In this document: positions 20,400 through 30,144 of the stretch, piece after piece | Layout: each line of letters starts with the position of its first letter | How positions within the stretch are numbered: the first letter of the stretch is position 1 | From: Gnetum montanum | Taxonomy: Eukaryota > Streptophyta > Gnetopsida > Gnetales > Gnetaceae | DNA length: 30,454 nucleotides | Direction of reading: 5' to 3' | NCBI GenBank assembly: GCA_015680685.1 | Contig: MNCI01007686.1 | Span: 577,963 to 608,416, forward strand | Made by a program: the position numbers and the translations under genes | The notes under the pieces: model-generated | Seen by the model: only the letters and a program-made list of their open reading frames with translations | Database searches by the model: none | Told to the model about the DNA's origin: nothing

Positions 20400-20745
20400 C
20401 TACGACGTAAAATTGGCAAAGTTGTATACATCCACTATGATGTAAAACTGACACTTCTTGCACGTGTCCACCAAGACACTAAACTAGCAAAGTCTTCCAC
20501 CATCCGCCATGATGTGAAACTGGCAAGGTAAGCACATGTCTGCTGAGATGCTAAACCAGCACAGACTTGTCCCTGGTTCACGCCATAAAACTGACACCCA
20601 CAGCACAGTCTGCTAGGATCATAAACTAGCCTTTCCATTGTCTTCTATGATGTAAAACTAGCAGATTTCAGTCTGCCCAGACGTTAAACTAGGACCACGG
20701 TCTGCTGAGACGTAAAACCAATAACAACGATCAACTAGGACCCAA
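20400..20745 (+). repeat. Degenerate 29-36 bp minisatellite after integrase
   Basis: About ten successive units begin with CTATGATGTAAAACTGGCA-like sequence and end in TCTG or TCCA. The first units are about 36 bp and the later ones shrink to about 29-32 bp. It is unrelated in sequence to the 27-bp and 24-bp blocks upstream. Confidence 0.7.
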
Positions 20746-21947
20746 AACAAGAATTTTTCAACAGGCCATCCATGAAGCAAGTGAGCATGATCATTCTTGC
20801 ATAGCATCCCTACCAGATGGAACGGGTAAGACGTTGGAATAGACGCAACGCCGTTACCTCGTCGGCATTTTGCTGATTCCTCGGACATGCTGAAAGGCAT
20901 ACTACTGACCCCTTGGAGATGTTGGTATGATGATTGCTTTGTAGCTGCAGCTCCTCGAATCAACTTCTCCGCTTGGGGCCACAGAGAAACTATGGTCATT
21001 TGCAGTCTCAGCGGCCTCCATTCATCGCCGTCACCAAGCCCTGGCCTAGTAGATTCATCTAACTTGTTCTTTGCCCAATCATTTGAGCAACATGAATCTG
21101 GCTCTTGATGACAGTTGCACGAACTGTAGCACCAACATTGGGACACTTTCTCCCTATTACGGTTCCTATTTCATGGTCTACACTCTCCTTTAACTTTGGA
21201 TGATGCTTGTTTCAATAGCCTCCCTCCTTAGTGATCAGGATGTTTGTTTCTAGCTCTCTGTTCTTTGTTATGTTTCACAAGTTACTTGTTACGATAGAGT
21301 TAATCGAGAACACTTTCATTGGAAGGTGAGGTGTTATGGCATTCTGAGGTGGCTGCTCAGACTAGTATGGCTACTTAGAAGTGCAAACCCTACCTCTCCC
21401 TCCATCGGATGCTTTACTCTATTTTCCTCTTTCCTTATCCTTACAATCATCATCACCTTTATCTCTACTTGTACAGAACGTGAGCATTAAGTCAATCCTT
21501 TGGCATCATCATGTCCACAAACAGGCGTAACGTAGCTCGCCTTGTGGGATGCAATTTGCACTTTTTCAAAAAAAAAATGCGTAGGGGGTAACACCTGGCA
21601 AAATGGATGTAAAACGACTCATCCAAGCCATACGGGCATAACAAAACTTGTCCTTGCAAGCCCCCAATATGCAGTGTGCCGATGTAACCTTTCGCAAACA
21701 CATTAGCGAAATGACATAATGACTTGATCGGAAAAGCTCCATGTTCATGTATTTGAGTCTTCCCCGAACCTACCATCTCTAACTCCTGTAAGATCCCTCC
21801 TATATCCTATGGCCCTCCATCCTCGCACTTCCTAGTTTGAAAAAACGACATTTGAGCAGTCTCCAACAGACGTTGTTAATGCCTTTACCTTTATGGTGTT
21901 TCGTATTCTTTGTCAACGTCTTTTGGACAAGCCCTCTAAATGTCAAC
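20746..21947. other. 3' spacer of the Tat element, no supported gene
   Basis: About 1.2 kb between the minisatellite and the polypurine tract. A 162-codon minus-strand ORF (20658-21146) overlaps the repeats and has unusual Cys/Trp content (MSQCWCYSSCNCHQ). It might be an additional antisense ORF as known from some Tat elements, but nothing in it is recognised and I rate it low. A further minus ORF at 21492-21776 is likewise unrecognised. Confidence 0.45.
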
Positions 21948-21956
21948 AAAGAGGGG
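21948..21956 (+). other. Polypurine tract of the Tat element
   Basis: AAAGAGGGG followed by CCAT and then the TG of the 3' LTR. Position and composition fit the plus-strand primer. Confidence 0.75.
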
Positions 21957-21960
21957 CCAT

Positions 21961-23243
21961 TGAAACACCGTGAAAATTTTGAGGCCTTGGTGGTTCAGCA
22001 AAAAAGCTGGTGATCCAGGCAAAGGATCGCAACAAGGCACGGAACAACAAGTTCGTTTTTAGATTAAAAGCTTGTCTTATCATGCTGCGCGGCACAACAC
22101 AAATGAATTCTAGAAGACAGCAAAATGATGGGTGCACAGTGGTAGGTTTTCGACCTTTCAAAATCTCTATGTTTTGAGAACCTTAGTTTTTTGGCATCTT
22201 ACGCTGTATTACGGAACATGGCGTAATGCGGCATAATGTCAAAAAGCCACAACATCAAGGACGGAAAATGCCCAAAAACTTCAGCAACACTTCGATTTTT
22301 TGTAAGTGTACTATTTTATGCTAGATTATGCTATGAAGCGTAATCTGGCGTGGTGTAGTGTAATTAAGCAGGGTGCAGCATAATACAAGCATCAGCAGTC
22401 CATGCGGCGTAATACGCTCTCCAGCGTACTATAGCGTAATTAAGAAATCACTTATCGCCAAAGCTTCAACGAGAGCGGTTTACGCTATGTTATGCTTTAG
22501 AGCGTAAGGCAGTGTAGGACCGCAGACCTCAACAACCACCACATCAAGTCAACACATTTTGCAAATTTAGGACATGCGTCACCTAAACTGCATTTTTCTC
22601 CTAACCCTAACCCTATAAATGCTCGAGTTGACGAAGATCAAAGGGGTTGGCAAAGTTTTTCTCTTTCAAGATTGGCAAAAGAGCAAAAGAGAATCAGCGA
22701 TCGTGAGAACGTCGGAGGTGATTGGCAAGAACTCTTGATCAGAAACAATTAGCTATCGGATATTCTCCCCTGGGTCCGACTTCCTTGCGCCCAGATTGGC
22801 TAGAACAAGATAGATTGATCCTCGCTTATTTCATCTTTAGATAACTTTCTTGTTACTGGCATATGCTTCTTCCAAACCGAAGCCCACCTAAAATCATTGT
22901 ATCAAACATATTGTTTTCATAAATTAAATCCCAGATCTTATGATCATATTCCCTACAAAATCTAGTTATACGGATTTGGCAATCTCATCTAAATTGTTAC
23001 ATTGTTTTCAATTGCTTTCGAGATTAACAATATTGCATCGCCTTATAAAAAATCTTCATTTTTCCATTAAATTATTACAAAAATTTTACTAATTAAGTAA
23101 GTCCCTGTCTGATCGACAAGACCGTTCAGGGCACCTCGGATTCGTATTCTCTCCAGCATGGTCCTCGCACAGATCCGGGGTTAGAACTGTGTACACGGAC
23201 TTTCGTTCAATATTTCCAACGACCGATGTTTTCCGTCGTTACA
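21961..23243 (+). repeat. Tat element 3' LTR
   Basis: 1283 bp from TGAAAC to TTACA, followed directly by the target-site duplication ACTAT. It contains 38 bp (22312-22349) not found in the 5' LTR, which adds further TATGC/GCGTAAT words. The TATA box is at 22613-22620. Confidence 0.93.
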
Positions 23244-23248
23244 ACTAT
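23244..23248. repeat. Target-site duplication ACTAT (right) of the Tat element
   Basis: Exact copy of 6247-6251. Confidence 0.9.
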
Positions 23249-26200
23249 AACTCAAAACAATACGTGATTCATCCTCGAAAGGTTTACAATAAAGGTGGTC
23301 TACCAGAGAACCCCAACAAGGAAGTCCCTTTGGAGCCCCAACATCTAAGAGAGAATACATAAGATTATGCCTTGTTTACAAGTAGGGAGATATATACATT
23401 TAGGCTACATCAATAACACGGCCTCACAAAGAGGTTCCATGAATCTCACTAGGGTAACAACATTTTGTCTCTAAAAATAAGCTCCAAGAATTCACAAACA
23501 TGGGACCACTGATAGGAACAAGTCCCAAACATCAACTACTTCTAGATCCCATTTAGGGAACAACTATCTCAATACCATCTACCTTATTATCTGAAGAACT
23601 AAAGAGGACATTCATCGGAATGAAGAATGACCCCTCATAGGATTAGAGAATCACCAAGTAATATAGTGCTTAGACTTGCTATCCCACTAGAGAGGTGAGG
23701 ACACTAACATGAATTAACATTACTAGAGACATGGGATAATACATTAGGGAGAGGCGGTGTGATACATCAGTGTACATAAGAAACAGAGTACACAGGAAGA
23801 TTTGGTAAGACACCATAGCCTGTTAAGCACAATGAGTCCTAAGTCATGGAATCACACCATAGTCCACAAAAGCACCAATAAGTCCCAAGCCATGAGAGTG
23901 CATCATAGGCCTCAGAAAAACCAAAAGCAACCAGTCACGAGAGCATGGCAACATGCACAAATTATTAGAAGCCCCCAATCATGAGTTCATAGGCTCAAGT
24001 GTTTTTGAGAACATTCAAGCCCATCAAGCAAGGTCACCAACAGAAGTCAATTTCTGTAACTATAACATCATTTATTCAAGGATGGACCACCATCCCAACG
24101 TTTGCAAAACTACTCAACAATCACATCCAGCATGGAAGAGGGAGTCTAGGTGCCGATACCCAGAACTCAANGCCAAGAGGAAATGTTCCCAAGACTTGTC
24201 CTGTCTTAAGAAATCTCACTGAAGGACACATCATTAAGGCATGCCAATATCACCAAGAACACAAGGGACCAGTTCAAGAGCAACTTAGGCAAGGACATGC
24301 CCTGGCTACTCATTATAACAACATATGACAACAAGAGAATTTTCCCATGGGGTTTTCAGCAGAATTATCCATCAAGGCACAAAGGCCGTTTACAACATAT
24401 AGGGAAGGTGCTTCAAAAGAAGCACCAAGAAAACACCATACATCAAGCTTGGCCTTGTCACAGGGTATGGCATGGGCCTACAACAAGGAGACAACTGATC
24501 CACATAGGGCAATAATATCTAGTACTTTTGTGTTCATAAACTATCAAAATTGAGAATATCACAATGTTACATTACAATCTCACATACTTGAGGATAGGAA
24601 TACATTTAGGGAGCATAATACATGGTATTTGGGAATGCTACCCAGGCCTAGAAGGCTATAAGACAAACTACCCAAGCCCATCCTAAGCTGAAAGGTTTAG
24701 GAAGCCAAGAGCATACCATTAAAATACCATGCTATTTTGAGAAAAACCTATTTCTATCATGGAATGTACATGATCATCTATCACATTGCATTCATTGTCT
24801 CAAAAAGTACATGAACAGTCATTGCACTGAACTCACTGCACGACTATCATTGAATGAAAACGATTTGAGACATGAGCACAACAATCGAATAATGGAACAT
24901 GCCAACTGAGTATCCACAACCTACCATAGTGGGACCTCAAGGCATTGACCACTCCTGGGACATCAATATTTGACATGAACAAGGATACCATTTCATGCCA
25001 TATGAGAACCCAATATCTGTAGGGTCTAGGATGGATCACCGTCCTTTGTTAGTGCTCACCTAGCATAGAGAGGCAAACAAATCATGATGTACCTACTAAT
25101 TCATCATAGCCAAGGTACTGATAAATCCACAACCTAATGTTGGGATTTTAAGATCAAATAATCCATTCATGAAGGCCTCAAGAGCATACATCTTCCCCAT
25201 AGACATAGTGCTCACAGAATCAACTGAGGTCACCACTACCTGCATCTTTGCACCTATGCTACCTACAAAGATTGAGATAATAGCTTAGAAATAGATACAT
25301 TAGTAGGAACATGATTAGCACATCAGCCTCATATACAACCATCAAGCATGATCATATAATAGAGTAATATCAATTTCACAACATCATAAAGAGCAAGACC
25401 TCAATAACACACATAGAGATTAATCACACAAAACATTGATGGGTCAATTTGATACACTCAAATAAATGAATTCATCATGAGGCACACCTAGAGAGAGCTA
25501 GGACACTCTTAGAATTCCAAGATTCATATACAACAAACACTCCTAGCCACTAACATTGGTTCCAACCAAGATCAAAATCTCAACACATTCATAAGAGGTG
25601 TGGGCAATAAGGAATCGTTATCTCAACTCAAAAATAAGATGGAAGACCAAAGTTTAGCCAAGTATCCACAAAACCAATTCTCACTACAGTGAGCAACATT
25701 AAGAAGGATGCGTCCACAAGAAAGACTCTCATCAAAAGAGGTGTGGTCTCAACAAGAACCAACAATAGGATGACCCAGACCAAAAGTCTTCAAATCAAAG
25801 TGCCTAAAGCAATGTCACCAATCAAAAGAGTGATGCCACAAACCAAAGGGCAACACAACTAGCTCAAACAAGGGAGCACAACTCACGAAAGGTCAACAAC
25901 AAGGGCAATCATGCCTCAAGCACAAGAAGTTATCAAAAACAAGGACCACAAACATTTGGCCTTATGATGGCACAAATGACCTTCAATGCATCCTCAACAA
26001 TCCCAACAACAAGTCATCATACCGCGTAGAACACAAAGCCTTGTGTTACGAACGATAGACATGACAAAGGTAACACACATGTAGAATTTGAAAACGCAAC
26101 CAAGAAGAAATGCATACACAAATAGACAAACATACAATTGCAAGCATGAATGTACAAAGTCTACTAGCAATAGTATTAATCCACCCAGAACAAGGCTCAC

Positions 26201-26770
26201 CAAAAGCACATGTCTGAAGGCCCTCCACCTTGAGGTAACTGGGAACCAACATGTTCCAATTTGTAATTCCCATACTCACTGTATCTAGGATGAGTGGGAG
26301 TGCAAGGATATCACATCTTGCACAATTCAATTAATTCCATCTCAATACATGTTATCTGGGTGGAAATCGAAGTAGAGACTAGGTCTAATTCAATCCAAAA
26401 TGAATCACTGGAGACCAGAGATAAGAGATCCTCATGCAACAATGATTTATGAGTTGCTAATAGAACTCTCCTCTACCATATCAAGGGAAACTACAACTGG
26501 TCCAACCACAAGTAAACAAGTGGAGGAAAATACCACAACGCAATCGTATACATTGTAAAGGAGAATAACATACATCAGTTGCTCACAATGTAACATCAGT
26601 TCCATCATGAAGAGTGTAAAAATATTACCATAAGGCAACTCTTCAAAGAATACATAAGGATACGATCCTAGATCACCTAGGTATCAATCCAAATGGACCA
26701 TTAATAGAACAACATCAATGGAGTAACACAACCAAAGAGCACATGCATATCGCAACATGATTTCAAAAAT
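23249..26770. other. Outer element interior (5' part), no recognisable protein
   Basis: About 3.5 kb of the interior of the minus-strand outer element. The plus strand is A- and CA-rich. ORFs are all below 110 codons, overlap in several frames and show no gag, protease or pol motifs. I see no internal tandem repeat. Confidence 0.55.
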
Positions 26771-26782
26771 GCTATGATATCA
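26771..26782 (-). other. Primer-binding site of the outer element
   Basis: Minus-strand TGATATCATAGC, two bases after the LTR end. It matches 10 of 12 bases of TGGTATCAGAGC, the common plant initiator-Met tRNA primer site. Confidence 0.65.
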
Positions 26783-26784
26783 TC

Positions 26785-27366
26785 TATAACAACATTGCCC
26801 CAACGTTTTCTGGCACCCTAAGGAATTCACTAAGATCTAATGGATCTAGGGTAGAAGACCTAAGGAATATGCCTCTAACAAGCAAGCATCCCAGGAAAGA
26901 GTGCAAGCCGCAACGTAGCTTCTTAATATATGTATGGAAACACACCTCAAGAAGGATAACTAACTCCAAACAAGGACCATGAAAACAAGCACACAAGCAA
27001 GCCTATAGATAACATTGGTGGAAGGGGAAACGATGCATCTACAAGGGATGGTGCCTCATCCCTAGATCCCTCATGATCTGGTACAAAGATGTGGCTTGGC
27101 ACTACACCAAAACTATCTAGTCCTGGCTACCTACATATCTATGACCACCATAGAATCAAGGCCATGCAGTTCTCCACGTGAGGGTAGTATGAAGAGAACT
27201 TAGAAAGAGTTGCATCAGGAGGGTATCCTGATGTTGACTTGGTACCGCCAAGTCAAGATGGGTTTTCTAACACTTGAGAGTCACCCAAGGGTACCTCAAT
27301 GTGTTCCATGGCCCCCTAACCATGGGGAGAGCCCAGGAGAGCCACCACCCTAGGACATCTCTCACA
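26785..27366 (-). repeat. Outer element 5' LTR
   Basis: 582 bp, the partner of 3972-4552. The terminal TTACA on the minus strand has decayed to TTATA here, while the start TGTGAGAGATG is kept. Confidence 0.85.
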
Positions 27367-27371
27367 AGCAC
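27367..27371. repeat. Target-site duplication AGCAC (right) of the outer element
   Basis: Exact copy of 3967-3971. Confidence 0.85.
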
Positions 27372-27382
27372 ATTCACTTTGA

Positions 27383-27998
27383 CAATATGCGAAAGAGAAA
27401 ATAGGTAGAATATACCATATCTTAGCCAAAGTTAGTGGAAATAATTTCAAGGGAAACTACTTGTATGTTGTTGGAAAATGTGCAAACATGGACTTGAAAG
27501 TCACTACAAAAAATGCAGAAAAAGATGCAATCACTCAATTAAATATGGAACATGGATGTGATTATGGGAATAAACATCTGGAGTAGCTTAATGGAGCTTT
27601 TGATAAAATGTGCCCCACCCTTATTGGTATGGATAGAGGAGCCAAATTCATAGGGATTGATAAAACTTCGTCAAGCTTGCTAGTTGACCATGAAACTACT
27701 TCAAATCATCCATTGGTCTCTCCATCACTAGACTATGACATGGACAATGTGTATTTAGATAACAACATTAGTTTACGACACTCCTCAATACCAACAACAA
27801 ATGAATCATCAAACAATAGTGATACATAATACTCTTCAAAAACTGCTATAGAGATGCCACCAAGGATAGACGTTTCAGAGGACAATGGCACACAAACCTC
27901 TACAGTAATTGATGTGATCAAGCATAACAAGGCATTAGATATAGTGCAATATGAAGGATGTGCAAGGAGTTTCTTGTATGAATTTTGCATGAAGTAAA
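27383..27998 (+). pseudogene. Broken ORF remnant of unknown identity
   Basis: One plus frame stays open for about 205 codons with only two stops (TAG 27584, TAA 27827). It includes VSGNNFKGNYLYVVGKCAN, PTLIGMDRGAKFIGIDK and KALDIVQYEGCARSFLYEF. In AT-rich sequence such a long, nearly open frame suggests former coding sequence, perhaps of another transposon. No motif is recognised. It starts 11 bases after the outer element's duplication, but the sequence left of that element does not continue the frame in an obvious way. Confidence 0.4.
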
Positions 27999-28106
27999 GT
28001 TGAATAAGAAGCCAATAGTGGAATTTGGTACCCACCTAGTGAGATGGTTACTTCAGGAACATGGCTTGAGCTCTAGTTGATGCTTATTAGGCCTATGTGT
28101 AGCATG

Positions 28107-28346
28107 CATTACCCACTAATGTGCTTTATGCATTAGTTAATGCATGAAAGTGGCCACCATGCCTACTAATGCATTTTATAGGTTGGTTGATGCTTGAAAG
28201 TGGTTACCATGCCTACTAATGTGTTTTTATGGGTTAGTTAATGTATGAAAGTGACCACCATACCCACTAACGCATTTTTATGAGTTGGTTAACACATCAA
28301 GGTGGTCTCCATATCTGATAACATGTTTTTTATGGGTTGGCATTAG
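28107..28346 (+). repeat. 51-bp tandem repeat, about 4.7 copies
   Basis: Units start at 28107, 28158, 28208, 28259 and 28310, each close to CATGCCTACTAATGTG followed by a TTTATGGGTTAGTTAATG block and GAAAGTGGCCAC. Just downstream a 25-bp piece (CTATAAATTCATTCTTGATG plus GGAGA) is repeated at 28382 and 28433, again 51 bp apart. The block lies inside the LTR-like sequence that ends at 28733. Confidence 0.85.
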
Positions 28347-28733
28347 GTCTCTTATGGTAACCGATTCCATGGCCAATTGGTCTATAAATTCATTCTTGAT
28401 GGGAGAACAAAGGCATCAATTGATTTTGTGGCCTATAAATTCATTCTTGATGGGAGAAAAAAAGCACCATGAATCATAGTAGGATTGTAGTTTGGGTCCC
28501 TTTCATAGATGCTTAAAAATTGCATACATCATCGTAGCAGAGCGCTTGTATGAAAGAAGAATCAGAACACCAAATTTAATCTCAGGCATCAATGGTTGGA
28601 GTTTAGTTTCATTTGCTCAAAAATTGTGCATTTCCAGTTATTTGTGGATGTGAATTTCTTATGCCATTTGCTTTTGCATTCTATACTTTGATTACTTGTG
28701 CCATTTGGGTTTCTGCACAACTATTTTCTTACA
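28107..28733 (+). repeat. LTR-like sequence, right border only
   Basis: The sequence ends in CTTACA (28733) and is followed after two bases by TGGTATTAGAGTG (28736-28748), a near match to the initiator-Met primer site. This is the layout of a 5' LTR on the plus strand. The left border was not found, so the start given is the first tandem repeat. The element would be cut at 29101 by the short LTR element. Confidence 0.5.
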
Positions 28734-28735
28734 TT

Positions 28736-28748
28736 TGGTATTAGAGTG
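28736..28748 (+). other. Primer-binding site after an LTR end
   Basis: TGGTATTAGAGTG compared with TGGTATCAGAGC: one mismatch in the first 11 bases. Confidence 0.65.
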
Positions 28749-29100
28749 TTAGATCTTTATCTTGATGCAGTTTTTGATGATAGTAAAATATGGAAATAGT
28801 GTTTTTTTAATATTTCTACACTTTTTAGTTTGAGGAAGATCACTCGCTTCTAGTTTCTTCCTGGTGAAAGAGATTTCACTCTCACATTTTGTTGCATTCT
28901 TGTGCATTGTAGAACTAGAAAATAGAAACCATTATTACTGTGGCAATGAGGATATTTTCTTTTGTTGTTTTGGAAAGAAATGAGCATGATTTAGTTTAAC
29001 TTGAGTGGTCTTAAGGCTAACAGATATTTATTCCCTTTGTGCATAGCTAAATTATGTATGCGCTTTTTCCATTCTGGCTTGAATATCCAGCATTCATCAT
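28749..29100. other. Probable leader of the disrupted LTR element
   Basis: No ORF of note. It would be the untranslated leader after the primer site, ending where the inverted short LTR element begins. Confidence 0.4.
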
Positions 29101-29932
29101 TGTTGATAAGCGGCGAGGTACCCCTACACTCAACCATATGAATAAGAGCGTTCACGCACGATTCGATCAAATTCCAAGAACTAGGTGCTTATGCGCCTTC
29201 ATAAATAAGGATGGGTTAGTTAATCGTTATCTTCCCAAGCTTACTCGTATGGCACAATTGTATGGTTAAGTAAACTTGAGGTATGTGATTTTTATGGTTT
29301 TTTATGTTTTATGTCCTGATGCTAAGAAGGGAGAAGTGAAATAATTGAGCAACTAATTTAAATTAACTAATCAACTATGCTTTAACTAGTCCTAACACTA
29401 GCATCCATTCCCACTTACCATACACATCTTGAACTAGTGTAACACTATTGGGATTACCAAATGCTAATCGCTACTGGGTTACCAAGTGTTCCACGTATGC
29501 TCGAAATGGTCGTACTGAGTGTGCTTACTTGGGAAAATTAACGATTCAATAAAAGCAACATCAATTAACTAAGGAAAGCATTAAATAATTTTAAATAGCA
29601 TGAAAGATAATAAATAAGCTATTTTTAATGTTGCAAGATTTATCACAAAGTTCGTCTTTATTTCTAAACACAAGGTGTGCTCAGGTACACAAAGCTCAAA
29701 TAAAGATCTGTTCACTTTATGACTCCTATTGTAGGTACTCAGAAATAATTCTAACTTTGAGAAGGGAAAACTACAAGAGTTCAGGTAAGGGACTAAGACT
29801 AATGCCAAAACCAAGTGTGCCCCCTCTTATTTATAGGCAACAAAATAGGTTCTGACATTAGATGTTCGATATCACTTAGCAGGCTCTGATATCGCGAACC
29901 CGATATCATGAAGCTAATATTGCGGCTCATCA
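29101..29932 (-). repeat. 3' LTR of short element copy B
   Basis: 832 bp. On the minus strand it has TGATGAG at the start, a TATA box (CTATAAATAAG, 29836-29826), AATAAA (29662-29657) and ATCAACA at the end. Confidence 0.75.
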
Positions 29933-30144
29933 TACCCCCATGATTGAATGAAAACTCATCCTCAAGTTCCTTACAAAATATTGGAAAGGTATGGAATTAT
30001 TGATTGAATGACAACTAACGGTGACATGGGGTGATAGACTCAAAGTGCATGGTGAATAGATTGACAAACATATTACAAAATTGGTGTTCATAGCCATTAT
30101 GGTGAACACTGTACATAGATGACATCTAGACCCTCATTTGATAG

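Larger units (their letters stand above)
6252..23243 (+). mobile_element. Ty3/gypsy LTR retrotransposon, Tat lineage, 16,992 bp, nested
   Basis: The element has LTRs of 1253 bp (6252-7504) and 1283 bp (21961-23243), a primer-site-like box, a polypurine tract and a perfect 5-bp duplication. Domain order on the plus strand is gag, protease, reverse transcriptase, RNase H, second RNase H, integrase. The second, archaeal-type RNase H (AEYEGLLRGL, GDS, ADALATLA motifs) and the gag and protease style place it in the Tat lineage. The protease to reverse-transcriptase spacer of 5.4 kb is exceptional and carries an antisense intron-containing gene. The element is old and dead. In the first roughly 160 aligned LTR bases I count about 20 mismatches by eye, mostly transitions, and every protein carries stops. 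Confidence 0.93.
3972..27366 (-). mobile_element. Outer non-autonomous LTR retrotransposon, interrupted by the Tat element
   Basis: Direct repeats of 581 bp (3972-4552) and 582 bp (26785-27366) with a perfect AGCAC duplication define this element. The orientation is minus: read on the minus strand, an initiator-Met primer-site-like sequence (TGATATCATAGC, 26782-26771) follows the right LTR by two bases, and a polypurine tract (AAGGGAGGAT, 4562-4553) ends at the left LTR. Without the nested 16,992-bp element and its duplicated target site the length is about 6.4 kb. Neither internal part (4563-6246 and 23249-26770) shows gag, protease, reverse transcriptase or integrase motifs, so it looks like a LARD-like non-autonomous element or one too decayed to read. 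The superfamily is not determined. Confidence 0.85.

Noticed and set aside
20658-21146. 162-codon minus-strand ORF after integrase, as an extra antisense gene
   Set aside because: Overlaps the minisatellite, has odd composition and no recognisable domain. Kept only as a remark in the spacer entry.
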